Positions 34,563 through 42,553 of a DNA stretch of 64,000 bases are shown here, piece by piece. Both the position numbers and the translations under genes were made by a program. Positions within the stretch are counted from its first letter, which is position 1; the number at the start of each line of letters is the position of its first letter. The notes under the pieces were generated by a model. That model was not told the origin of the DNA and made no database searches. It saw only the letters and a program-made list of their open reading frames with translations. This DNA comes from Azospirillum oryzae (GTDB lineage Bacteria; Pseudomonadota; Alphaproteobacteria; Azospirillales; Azospirillaceae): assembly GCF_900177515.1 (NCBI RefSeq), contig NZ_FXAK01000009.1, positions 496,001 through 560,000 of the forward strand. The letters are read 5' to 3'.

Positions 34563-35789
34563 TCAGCCCTTCACGAGGGGGCACTTGCTTTCGGACAGCG
34601 GCAGGAAGGCGTCGTTGCCGGGGATGGTGCTGAGAATCCTGTAATAATCCCAACGTCCCTTGGACTCTTGCGGGCTCTTGACCTCGACGAGGTGCATGTC
34701 GTGGACCATGCGGCCATCGGCGCGGACCTTGCCGTTGCGGGCGAACATGTCCTCGATGGGCATGGTCTTCAGCTGGTTGACCACGGTCAGGCCCTTGTCG
34801 GTGCCGCTGGCGTCGATGGCCTTCAGGTAGTTCAGCACCGCTGAATAGACTCCGGCCTGCACCATGGTCGGCATCCTGCCCTCATGGCGCTGGCCGAAGC
34901 GCTTGGCGAATTCCCGCGTCCGCTCGTCGGTGTCCCAGTACCAGCCGGTGGTGATGATCATCCCCTTGGTCACGTCGAGGCCGAGGCTGTCGATGTCGGT
35001 CAGGAAGACCAGCATGCCGACCATCTTCTGGCCGCTCTGGCTCAGGCCGAACTCGTTGGCCTGCTTCACCGCATTGACGAAGTCGCCGCCGGCGTTGGCG
35101 AGCGCCACCACCTGTGCGCCCGACGCCTGCGCCTGGAGCAGGAAGGAGGAGAAATCCGGCGTCGCCACCGGCGCCCGGACCGTGCCCAGGACCTCGCCGC
35201 CGGCCTTCTTCACCGCGTTCGACGTGTTGGTTTCAAGGCTGCGGCCGAAAGTGTAGTCGGCGGTGATGAAGAACCATGACTTGTTGCCCTGCTGGGTCAG
35301 GGCGCGGCCGGCGCCGTTGGCGAGCGCATAGGTGTCGTAGGTCCAGTGGACGCCGGTCGGGGAACATTTCTCGTTGGTCAGCTCGGTGGTGCCGGCGGTG
35401 GAGTTCAGGTGAACCCGCCCGGTTTCGCGCGTCACCTCCTGCACCGCGAGCGCCGCGGCGGAGTTGCCGACATCGACGATCACGTCGACCTGTTCGCGGT
35501 CGATCCACTGGCGGGAGACGCTGGCTGCGATGTCGGCCTTGTTCTGGTGATCGGCGAAGACGACTTGGATCGGCGCGCCCTTGACCTTGCCGCCGAAATC
35601 CTCCACCGCCATCTGCGCGGCTACCACAGAGCCGCGCCCGGCGAGGTCGGTGTAGATGCCGGTCATGTCGTCGAGCACGGCGATCTTCACCACATTGTCG
35701 GAGATCTGAGTCTGCGCCGTGCCGGCCGATGCGCCAGTGAAGGCGAAGGCGGCCATACCCGCGAGCAGAGCGGTCTTGAGCGTCGTCAT
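34563..35789 (-). CDS. Branched-chain amino acid-type ABC substrate-binding protein
   Basis: A 408-aa periplasmic binding protein with a signal peptide (about 26 residues, ending 'AGTAQTQ'). The LivJ-type core is visible: 'VKIAVLDDMTGIYTDLAGRGSV' (key part 'MTGIYTDLAGRGS'), 'WFFITADYTFGRSLE' and 'MVQAGVYSAVLNYLKAI'. Such proteins bind amino acids, amides, aromatic acids or other organic acids for LIV-type transporters. The permease and ATPase genes are not in the window, so it must use a system encoded elsewhere or have been cut off by the IS6 element ~15 bp beyond its 3' end. It sits next to an acyl-CoA pathway. Confidence 0.87.
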   Translation of the reverse strand: MTTLKTALLAGMAAFAFTGASAGTAQTQISDNVVKIAVLDDMTGIYTDLAGRGSVVAAQMAVEDFGGKVKGAPIQVVFADHQNKADIAASVSRQWIDREQVDVIVDVGNSAAALAVQEVTRETGRVHLNSTAGTTELTNEKCSPTGVHWTYDTYALANGAGRALTQQGNKSWFFITADYTFGRSLETNTSNAVKKAGGEVLGTVRAPVATPDFSSFLLQAQASGAQVVALANAGGDFVNAVKQANEFGLSQSGQKMVGMLVFLTDIDSLGLDVTKGMIITTGWYWDTDERTREFAKRFGQRHEGRMPTMVQAGVYSAVLNYLKAIDASGTDKGLTVVNQLKTMPIEDMFARNGKVRADGRMVHDMHLVEVKSPQESKGRWDYYRILSTIPGNDAFLPLSESKCPLVKG

Positions 35790-35829
35790 CCGTTTGTCCT
35801 CCCTATTCTGATTGATTTGAAGAGTCGTC

Positions 35830-36573
35830 TCAGGCCTTGGCCGCCGCCGCGGCGTCGCGCAGCAGGCGGCCGAGCAGGAACTGGTCGCTGTCGCCATGGG
35901 CCAGCCGCGTCTGGTCGGCCTGGGCGTCGATGGCGCGCTTGGTCATGCGCAGGGCCAGCGGCGGGACCGCCGCCGCCTCGCCCGCCAGCCGCATGCTTTC
36001 GTCGACCGCGGCGCCGTCCTCAGCGACGAGGTCGGCCAGACCCCAATCGAGCGCCAGTGCCGGATCGACCCGCAGGTCGGTGATCAGCAGCCGCTTGGCC
36101 CGCGCCGGACCGACCAGCGAGACCAGACGCGGCAGCCCGCCCCAGGCGAGGTTGAAGCCGAGCCGGGCCTCCGGCAGCCGCAGATGCGCGCTCCGCCCGA
36201 AGACCCGCAGGTCCAGCGCCAGCGCCAGCACACCGCCGCCGCCGACCGCCGGCCCCTCGACGGCGGCGATGGTGAGCTGGGGAAGTGCCGCCCAGGCGTC
36301 GCACAGGGCGCGCCCACGCTCGACCGCGGCGTGCTGTTCCAGGACATCCGTGCCGGTAGGCCAGAGCAGCGGGTCGGACAGGTCGATGCCGCCGGAGAAC
36401 ACCGTGCCGGTGCCGGTCAGCACCACCGCGCGGACGCCGGTGTCGGCGCGCAGGCGGTGGGCGACGTCGGTCAGCCTCTCCATCGCCGCCGCGCTCAAGG
36501 CGTTGGCCCGCCCGCCACGGTCGTAGCGGACCAGCGCCACCCCGTCGGCATGCTCGATCGAAACAAGGCTCAT
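35830..36573 (-). CDS. Enoyl-CoA hydratase/isomerase family protein
   Basis: A 247-aa crotonase. 'VLTGTGTVFSGGIDLSD' forms the first oxyanion loop and 'EGPAVGGGGVLALALDLR' the second, followed by 'LPEARLGFNLAWGG'. The usual hydratase Glu pair is not obvious ('GFNLAWGG' where hydratases have 'GxxPGxGG'), so isomerase or other chemistry is possible. It is divergent from the acyl-CoA ligase with the 19-bp TetR-like motif between them, and upstream of the binding-protein gene (40 bp). Confidence 0.87.
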   Translation of the reverse strand: MSLVSIEHADGVALVRYDRGGRANALSAAAMERLTDVAHRLRADTGVRAVVLTGTGTVFSGGIDLSDPLLWPTGTDVLEQHAAVERGRALCDAWAALPQLTIAAVEGPAVGGGGVLALALDLRVFGRSAHLRLPEARLGFNLAWGGLPRLVSLVGPARAKRLLITDLRVDPALALDWGLADLVAEDGAAVDESMRLAGEAAAVPPLALRMTKRAIDAQADQTRLAHGDSDQFLLGRLLRDAAAAAKA

Positions 36574-36641
36574 TCCGCTTTTTCCTCCCCACCGGGGCTC
36601 CGCCGGCGCGGCGTGCCGTTCTTGCCGATGCCCACTCCCTA

Positions 36642-36660
36642 ACATTCTACTGAGTATGTT
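36642..36660. promoter_or_regulatory. TetR-type operator candidate, site 1
   Basis: ACATTCTACTGAGTATGTT lies in the 193-bp divergent region between the crotonase and the acyl-CoA ligase. It is partly palindromic (AACAT...ATGTT) and matches site 2 (39267-39285) at 15 of 19 positions. A TetR gene sits between the two sites, so this is probably its shared operator. Confidence 0.6.
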
Positions 36661-36766
36661 GCAATCGTTTGATTGGCGGTGCAAACATATGAACGGCAGC
36701 AGCCGGCACGGGCGCGAGGCCCGTGGTCCGGACAGGGTTTGAAAAGAACAGGGAGGGTTTTCGGCG

Positions 36767-38401
36767 ATGCACGGCGATGATTGGGTGCGGATCCCCACGG
36801 TGGACGAGTGCGTGCTGCGCAATCTCCTGGAGGAGCAGGCCGCCCGGCAGCCCGACGCGGTGTTCGTCGCCTTCTGGCGGGGCGAGAGTTGGAGCTACCG
36901 GGAGACGCTGGAGCGTGTCCGCCGCCGCGCCGCGGCCCTGCGGGCGCAGGGTGTGCGCCAGGGCGACCATGTGCTGTGCTGGATGGGAAACGGGCCGGAT
37001 CTGCTGACCGCGTGGTTCGCCATCAACTATCTCGGCGCGGTCTATGTGCCGCTCAACACGGCAAGCCGCGGGCGCCCGCTGGAGCATATGCTGGACAATG
37101 CCGGCGCCACGGTCCTGATTGCCCACGCCGCCCTGATCGGCCGCCTGGCGGAGATCGGGCTCGGGCCGCTGGCCAGGATCCTGACCGTCGGCACGGCGGA
37201 TGCGGACCCGCCCGACCTGCCCGGCGTGACCGTCGCGCCGCTGGTGGATGCGCCGGCCGATGCCGACCTCAGCCTGCCGCTCGACCGGCCGATCCAGCCC
37301 TGGGACCCCCACGCGATCATGTATTCGTCGGGAACCACCGGGGCGGCCAAGGGGGTCGTGACCTCCTACGTGCAGATCTACACGATGGGGCCGGACGCCT
37401 TCGACAGCATCACGGCGGACGACCACTGCATGATCTGCGGGCCGATTTTCCATTGCGGCAGCACGCTTTACGTCTATTGCATGCTGGGCAAGGGCGGGTC
37501 GATAGCGATGGTACCGGAGTTCCGGACGCCGGACTTCTGGGACTCGATCCGCGACACCGGCAGCACGGTGGTCCTGCTTCTGGGCATCATGGCGAACTTC
37601 CTGCTGAAGGCGCCGCCGGACGCGCGGGACCGCGACCATACGCTCAAGAAGGTCTTCATCGTCCCCTTCGGCGAGGACGCGCCCCGGTTCGGCGAGCGCT
37701 TCGGCGTCGAACTCCACACCGTCTACAACATGACCGAGATCGCCAGCCCCCTGACGGCCGGACCGCGCACCGCCGGACCGGACGGGATGGTGCCGGGCCT
37801 GTGCGGCCGTGCGCGCGCCTGCTTCGAGCTGCGCGTGGTCGACGGCAACGACGCCGAGCTGCCGCCGGGTACGGTCGGCGAACTGATCATCCGCTCGCAC
37901 CGGCCCTGGGCGCTCGGCTCCGGCTATTACCGCAATCCGGAGGCGACGCTGGCGTCCATGCGCAACGGCTGGTTCCACACCGGCGATGCCTTCCGCATGG
38001 AGGCGGACGGGCGCTTCTTCTTCGTCGACCGCCTGAAGGATGTCATCCGCCGCCGCGGCGAGAACATCTCCTCCTTCGAGCTTGAGGCGGAGATCTGCGC
38101 CCATCCGGCGGTGCGCGAGGCGGTGACCGTCGCCGTGCCCAGCGATGTCGGCGAGGACGAGGTGCTGGCGGTCGTCGCCCCGATCCCCGGCGCCGTGATC
38201 GACCCGGCCGAACTGGTCGGCTTCCTGGCCGCGAGGGTGGCGCACTACATGGTCCCACGCTATGTCCGCGTGGTGGAGGAACTGCCCAAGACGGCCAGCG
38301 GCAAGCTCCAGAAGCACATGCTGCGGGCCGACGGCCTGACGGAGGATTGCTGGGACCGCGAGGCCGCGGGCATCCGCCTCAAGCGCGAAAGACTCGGCTG
38401 A
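36767..38401 (+). CDS. Acyl-CoA synthetase / AMP-dependent ligase (CaiC-like)
   Basis: A 544-aa adenylating enzyme. The P-loop-like A3 motif 'YSSGTTGAAKG' is at residues 186-196, the adenylate motif is 'YNMTEIASP', 'FHTGDAFRMEADGRFFFVDR' covers A7-A8, and the C-terminal catalytic Lys is Lys513 ('PKTASGKLQKH'). Among ANL enzymes it resembles crotonobetaine/carnitine-CoA ligases. It activates a carboxylic acid with ATP and CoA to start the pathway encoded by the neighbouring MaoC, SDR and thiolase genes (inference). The gene ends in a clear terminator. Confidence 0.9.
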   Translation: MHGDDWVRIPTVDECVLRNLLEEQAARQPDAVFVAFWRGESWSYRETLERVRRRAAALRAQGVRQGDHVLCWMGNGPDLLTAWFAINYLGAVYVPLNTASRGRPLEHMLDNAGATVLIAHAALIGRLAEIGLGPLARILTVGTADADPPDLPGVTVAPLVDAPADADLSLPLDRPIQPWDPHAIMYSSGTTGAAKGVVTSYVQIYTMGPDAFDSITADDHCMICGPIFHCGSTLYVYCMLGKGGSIAMVPEFRTPDFWDSIRDTGSTVVLLLGIMANFLLKAPPDARDRDHTLKKVFIVPFGEDAPRFGERFGVELHTVYNMTEIASPLTAGPRTAGPDGMVPGLCGRARACFELRVVDGNDAELPPGTVGELIIRSHRPWALGSGYYRNPEATLASMRNGWFHTGDAFRMEADGRFFFVDRLKDVIRRRGENISSFELEAEICAHPAVREAVTVAVPSDVGEDEVLAVVAPIPGAVIDPAELVGFLAARVAHYMVPRYVRVVEELPKTASGKLQKHMLRADGLTEDCWDREAAGIRLKRERLG

Positions 38402-38439
38402 GGGGCGGTCAAGCGCAGTGAGTTTTCAACGGTGGCCGG

Positions 38440-38471
38440 GCCCCTCTCCCGTGATGGGAGAGGGGCTTTTT
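38440..38471 (+). terminator. Rho-independent terminator after the acyl-CoA ligase
   Basis: GCCCCTCTCCC, a 5-nt loop GTGAT, then GGGAGAGGGGC and TTTTT: an 11-bp perfect stem followed by a T-run. It sits between the convergent ligase and TetR genes and ends 3 bp from the TetR stop. On the opposite strand there is no strong T-run. Confidence 0.85.
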
Positions 38472-38474
38472 CCC

Positions 38475-39116
38475 TCATCCCGGCGCGTTCAGCCCCTGCA
38501 TGATCGAATCCACGATCTTGTCGGCCAGGATCTCGCGGTCGTCGCGGGTCTCGGCGGGGCGGGGGCGGTACCAAATCGACAACCAGTTGATGGCGCCCAG
38601 CGCCACCTTGACCGCCACCGACACATCGCTGGTGCGGATCGAGCCGTCCTCGACCCCCTCATAGGCGACCCGCTTGAACAGGCTCTCGAAGTCGTTGCGC
38701 ACGGTCATCAACTCGGCCAGCGTGCGGCGCTGCTCGGGCGTCGTGGCGCCGAAGCGGTGCATCTCGACACCCTGCACGACCACCGCCTCCAGGGCGAGAT
38801 TCTCCATCATCGACAGGGCGTGCTGGCGGAACATGGCGCTGAGACGTTTCGCCGCCGGCTCCGGCCCCTTCATCACCGGGGTGACGGCCTCGAAGTTGCG
38901 CCGCATCCCCTCGCGGTGGACGTCGAAGAACAGCTCCGTCTTGGAGCGGTAGTAATGATAGATGCGGCCCTTCGTAGCGCCCAGACGCCGCGCCACGTCA
39001 TCGATGCTCGTCGCGTGATAGCCCTGCTCCATAAAGCATTCGGCGGCGGCGGTCAGGATATCGATGTTCCCGGTCTTGTCGATGCGGGGTGACAGCTGGC
39101 TCTTTTCACTGCTCAT
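38475..39116 (-). CDS. TetR-family transcriptional repressor
   Basis: A 213-aa regulator. The N-terminal HTH reads 'AAECFMEQGYHATSIDDVARRL' with recognition helix 'GATKGRIYHYYRSKTELFF' (19 residues), typical of FadR/AcrR-type TetR proteins. The C-terminal domain is the usual variable ligand pocket. It is divergent from the MaoC-SDR-thiolase genes and convergent with the ligase. Two copies of a 19-bp motif in the two pathway promoters are its probable operators; an acyl-CoA is the probable ligand (inference). Confidence 0.9.
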   Translation of the reverse strand: MSSEKSQLSPRIDKTGNIDILTAAAECFMEQGYHATSIDDVARRLGATKGRIYHYYRSKTELFFDVHREGMRRNFEAVTPVMKGPEPAAKRLSAMFRQHALSMMENLALEAVVVQGVEMHRFGATTPEQRRTLAELMTVRNDFESLFKRVAYEGVEDGSIRTSDVSVAVKVALGAINWLSIWYRPRPAETRDDREILADKIVDSIMQGLNAPG

Positions 39117-39266
39117 CGTCCAGTTCCAACTCGATAATTTCGTCGGCGATCAACCCGTTCCGCCCGCATCGTCCCTTCGCGGCACCCCGGCAGGGGCCGG
39201 TCAGGCGAAGCTAGGACCAATCCGTCCCACAGGCAACATTTCTGCCTGGACAAAGCGGTCGCGCTC

Positions 39267-39285
39267 ACATACTACTTGGTAGGTT
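39267..39285. promoter_or_regulatory. TetR-type operator candidate, site 2
   Basis: ACATACTACTTGGTAGGTT, between tetR and the MaoC gene, matches site 1 (36642-36660) at 15 of 19 positions. Its core TACTTGGTA is nearly palindromic. A T-rich stretch follows directly, so it may overlap the promoter of the MaoC-SDR-thiolase operon. Confidence 0.6.
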
Positions 39286-39339
39286 TTTTGTGCGTGACGC
39301 AAGCAATCTTTGCGGCGGGCGCACCCAACCGAAGGCCAA

Positions 39340-39852
39340 ATGGCCACCACGAACATGGGAACGCGCCCAATGAACGAACCCATTCCCGCCGGGGATCTGG
39401 AGCGGCGCGTCGGCGGCGAGATCGGTGTGTCGCGCTGGTTCGAGATCGACCAGACGCGCATCGACGCCTTTGCCGACGCCATCGACGACCACCAGTTCAT
39501 CCATGTCGATCCCGAGCGGGCAAGCCGAGACACTCCCTTCGGCGGTACCATCGCCCACGGCTTCCTGTCGCTGTCGCTGCTGACCGCGATGGGGGAGGGC
39601 GTGCTGCCGAGGATCGCCGGAGAGGCGATGGTCATCAATTACGGCTTCGACCGCGTCCGCTTCCCCGCCCCGGTTCGGTCCGGCGCACGGGTCCGCGCCC
39701 GCTTCGTGCTGAGCGAGGTCACCCGCCGGTCGGATCGGGAACTGGCCGCGCGCTATGCGGTGACGGTGGAGATCGAGGGCAGTGGCAGGCCGGCGCTGGC
39801 GGCCGACTGGATCATCCTGACCCTTTTGAAAGAACAGGTGAACGCAGCATGA
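39340..39852 (+). CDS. MaoC-like dehydratase (R-specific enoyl-CoA hydratase type)
   Basis: About 170 aa from the ATG at 39340 (GAAGG 5 nt upstream); a later Met at 39370 is also possible. The hotdog-fold hydratase-2 signature is visible as 'FADAIDDHQFIHVDPERA' (Asp/His region) and 'FGGTIAHGFLSLSLL'. Such enzymes hydrate trans-enoyl-CoA to R-3-hydroxyacyl-CoA. Its stop overlaps the next start (ATGA). With the SDR that follows it forms the two halves of an MFE2-type beta-oxidation module. Confidence 0.88.
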   Translation: MATTNMGTRPMNEPIPAGDLERRVGGEIGVSRWFEIDQTRIDAFADAIDDHQFIHVDPERASRDTPFGGTIAHGFLSLSLLTAMGEGVLPRIAGEAMVINYGFDRVRFPAPVRSGARVRARFVLSEVTRRSDRELAARYAVTVEIEGSGRPALAADWIILTLLKEQVNAA

Positions 39853-40799
39853 GCATTCAATCCAACGCAATCGGGGCGGACGGTATCGGGGCTGACGGCA
39901 TCCGCTTCGACGGGCGGGTCGCCATCGTCACCGGGGCGGGGAACGGCCTGGGGCGCGGCTATGCGCTGGAACTGGCGGCGCGCGGCGCCAGGGTGGTGGT
40001 CAACGACCTGGGCGGCGGGCGCGACGGTCGCGGCGCCTCCGATGCCGCCGAAACGGTGGTCGCGGAGATCCGCAGCCGCGGCGGCGAGGCCATCGCCGAC
40101 GGCGCGAACGTCACCGACCCGGCGCAGGTCGCGGCGATGGTCGGGCGCGCCCACGGCCTGTGGGGCCGCATCGATGTGCTGATCAACAACGCCGGCATCC
40201 TGCGCGACAAGAGCTTCGCCAAGATGGATCTGGAGGATTTCCGCTCGGTCGTCGACGTGCATCTGATGGGGGCGGCCAACGTCACCCACGCGGTCTGGCC
40301 GATCATGCGGGCGCAGGGCTATGGCCGCGTCCTGATGACGACCTCCACCTCCGGCGTCTACGGCAATTTCGGCCAATCGAACTACGGCGCCGCGAAGGCC
40401 GGTCTGGTCGGACTGATGAACGTTCTGCATCTGGAAGGCGTGCGCAACGGCATCCACGTCAACGCGGTCGCTCCGACGGCGGCGACCCGCATGACGTCCG
40501 ACATCCTCGACGAGACGGCATTGGCCCGGCTGAACCCGGATTTCGTCACCCCGGCGGCGCTGTTCCTGGTGTCGGAGCGGGCACCCAGCCGCACGGTGAT
40601 CCTCGCCGGCGCCGGCACCTACGCCCGGCTCGCCATCGTCGAATCGGACGGCGTCTACCTGCCCGAGGGCGAGCGGACGCCGGAGGCCGTGGCCGCCCGC
40701 TTCGCCGAGATCGCCTCGCTCGACCGCCAGCACGAGATAGACGCCGGCCTGAGCCATGTCGACCGCATCCTGAAGCGCGCGGCGGACGCCGCCGGCTGA
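39849..40799 (+). CDS. SDR, MFE2-type (3R)-hydroxyacyl-CoA dehydrogenase-like
   Basis: A 316-aa SDR. 'VAIVTGAGNGLGRGYAL' and 'VVVNDLGGGRDGRG' are the long-form cofactor motifs of peroxisomal MFE2-like dehydrogenases. 'LINNAGILRDKSFAKM' is diagnostic of that group, the catalytic Ser is in 'TTSTSGVYGNFG', and 'YGAAKAGL' is YxxxK. It probably oxidises the R-3-hydroxyacyl-CoA made by the MaoC protein. An odd N-terminal repeat (IGADGIGADGI) precedes the domain. Translationally coupled to the MaoC gene. Confidence 0.9.
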   Translation: MSIQSNAIGADGIGADGIRFDGRVAIVTGAGNGLGRGYALELAARGARVVVNDLGGGRDGRGASDAAETVVAEIRSRGGEAIADGANVTDPAQVAAMVGRAHGLWGRIDVLINNAGILRDKSFAKMDLEDFRSVVDVHLMGAANVTHAVWPIMRAQGYGRVLMTTSTSGVYGNFGQSNYGAAKAGLVGLMNVLHLEGVRNGIHVNAVAPTAATRMTSDILDETALARLNPDFVTPAALFLVSERAPSRTVILAGAGTYARLAIVESDGVYLPEGERTPEAVAARFAEIASLDRQHEIDAGLSHVDRILKRAADAAG

Positions 40800-40839
40800 G
40801 CCGGCCGGCCGAGACCCGGCTGAAACAAGGAGAAGACCG

Positions 40840-42042
40840 GTGAGAGAAGCCGTCATCGTATCGACCGCCCGCACGGCCATCGGCAAGGCCTACCGCGGCG
40901 CCTTCAACGACACCCAGGCGCAGGCGCTGGGCGGGCACGCCATCGCCCATGCCGTCGCCCGCGCCGGGATCGATCCCGCGGAAATCGACGACGTGGTGAT
41001 GGGGGCGGCGCTCCAGCAGGGCGCCACCCACATGAACATGGCCCGGCAATGCGCGCTGCGCGCCGGCTTGCCCACCTCGGTGGCGGCGCAGTCGGTGGAC
41101 CGGCAATGCGCCTCCGGCCTGATGGCCATCGCCATCGCCGCCAAGCAGATCGTCGCCGACGGCATGACCGTGGCGGTCGGCGGCGGGCTGGAATCGCTTT
41201 CGCTGGTGCAGACCGACCGCATGAACGTCGAGCGCTGGCGCGACCCCTGGCTGGTCGAGCACCGCCCCGACGTCTACATGGCGATGATCGAGACGGCGGA
41301 GATCGTGGCGGCGCGCTACGGCGTGCCGCGCGAGGCGCAGGACGCCTACGCCGCCCGCTCCCAGGCCCGCACCGCCGAGGCGCAGGATGCCGGGCGCTTC
41401 GACGCGGAGATCGTGCCGCTCACCACCACCATGACCCGCTACGACAAGGCGACCGGGGAGACCACCCGTCATACGGTCACGCTGGACCGTGACGAGAGCA
41501 ACCGGCCGGACACCACGCTGGCCGGGCTGTCGGCGCTGAAGCCGGTGTTCCGCGACGGCCAGCAGATCCGGGAAGGGCGCTTCGTGACCGCCGGCAACGC
41601 CTCGCAACTGTCGGACGGGGCGTCGGCCTGCGTGCTGATGGAGGCGGCGGAGGCCGAACGGCGGGGCTTGCAGGCGCTCGGACTCTACCGGGGCATCGCG
41701 GTCGCCGGCTGCGACCCGGAGGAGATGGGGGTCGGCCCGGTCTTCGCGGTGCCGAAGCTGCTGAAGCAACATGGCCTGACCGTCGACGACATCGGGCTGT
41801 GGGAGTTGAACGAGGCCTTCGCCGCGCAGGTGATCCAATGCCGCGACCGGCTCGGCATCCCCGACGAGCGGCTGAACGTCAATGGCGGGGCCATCGCCAT
41901 CGGTCATCCCTATGGCATGTCGGGCGCCCGTCTGGTCGGCCACGCCCTGATCGAGGGCAAGCGCCGGGGTGTGCGCCATGTCGTCGTCACCATGTGTGTC
42001 GGTGGCGGCATGGGCGCCGCCGGCCTGTTCGAAGTCGCCTGA
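40840..42042 (+). CDS. Acetyl-CoA acyltransferase (thiolase)
   Basis: A 400-aa thiolase from a GTG start preceded by AAGGAGA. Active-site residues are Cys90 ('DRQCASG'), His356 ('AIGHPYG') and Cys386 ('TMCVGGGMGA'), with 'NEAFAAQV' completing the set. 'HPYGMSGAR' instead of the usual HPxGxSGAR with Ile/Leu is a mild variation. It cleaves a 3-ketoacyl-CoA, the step after the SDR, closing a one-cycle beta-oxidation pathway. Confidence 0.93.
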   Translation: MREAVIVSTARTAIGKAYRGAFNDTQAQALGGHAIAHAVARAGIDPAEIDDVVMGAALQQGATHMNMARQCALRAGLPTSVAAQSVDRQCASGLMAIAIAAKQIVADGMTVAVGGGLESLSLVQTDRMNVERWRDPWLVEHRPDVYMAMIETAEIVAARYGVPREAQDAYAARSQARTAEAQDAGRFDAEIVPLTTTMTRYDKATGETTRHTVTLDRDESNRPDTTLAGLSALKPVFRDGQQIREGRFVTAGNASQLSDGASACVLMEAAEAERRGLQALGLYRGIAVAGCDPEEMGVGPVFAVPKLLKQHGLTVDDIGLWELNEAFAAQVIQCRDRLGIPDERLNVNGGAIAIGHPYGMSGARLVGHALIEGKRRGVRHVVVTMCVGGGMGAAGLFEVA

Positions 42043-42080
42043 AGTCCCCGAAAACGAACCCAAGACAGAGAGGATGCCGC

Positions 42081-42527
42081 ATGGACCGCAAGCACGACAC
42101 CCGCGCCTCCTACCCCCATTTCCAGATCGTCCCGACCCGGTGGATGGACAACGATGCCTACGGCCACGTCAACAACGTGGTCTATTACAGCTACTTCGAC
42201 ACGGTGGTGAACCAGTACCTGATCGAGAACGGCGCGCTCGACATCGAGAACAGCCCGGTGATCGGGCTGGTGGTGGACACCGGCTGCAGCTATTACGCGC
42301 CGGTCAGCTTCCCCGACCGGGTCGAGGCCGGGTTGCGCGTGGCGCGGCTGGGCACCAGCAGCGTCCGCTACGAGGTCGGGCTGTTCCGCAATGACGATCC
42401 CACCCCGGCGGCCTGCGGCCATTTCGTGCATGTCTATGTCGACCGCGAGACGCGCCGCCCGGCGGCGCTGCCGGAGACGCTCCGCACGGTGCTCGGGCGG
42501 CTGGTCGCGCCGGCCGAAACCGCCTGA
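42081..42527 (+). CDS. Acyl-CoA thioesterase, 4-hydroxybenzoyl-CoA thioesterase family
   Basis: A 148-aa hotdog-fold thioesterase. 'WMDNDAYGHVNNVVYYSYFD' (residues 21-40) is the 4HBT signature, with Asp25 as the likely catalytic residue. It hydrolyses a CoA thioester, perhaps to release a product or clear a dead-end CoA ester. It sits 38 bp after the thiolase and 26 bp before the alcohol dehydrogenase. Start 42081 follows an AGAGAGG. Confidence 0.9.
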   Translation: MDRKHDTRASYPHFQIVPTRWMDNDAYGHVNNVVYYSYFDTVVNQYLIENGALDIENSPVIGLVVDTGCSYYAPVSFPDRVEAGLRVARLGTSSVRYEVGLFRNDDPTPAACGHFVHVYVDRETRRPAALPETLRTVLGRLVAPAETA

Positions 42528-42553
42528 AACCCCGATCCGGTGAGGACCGAGAC

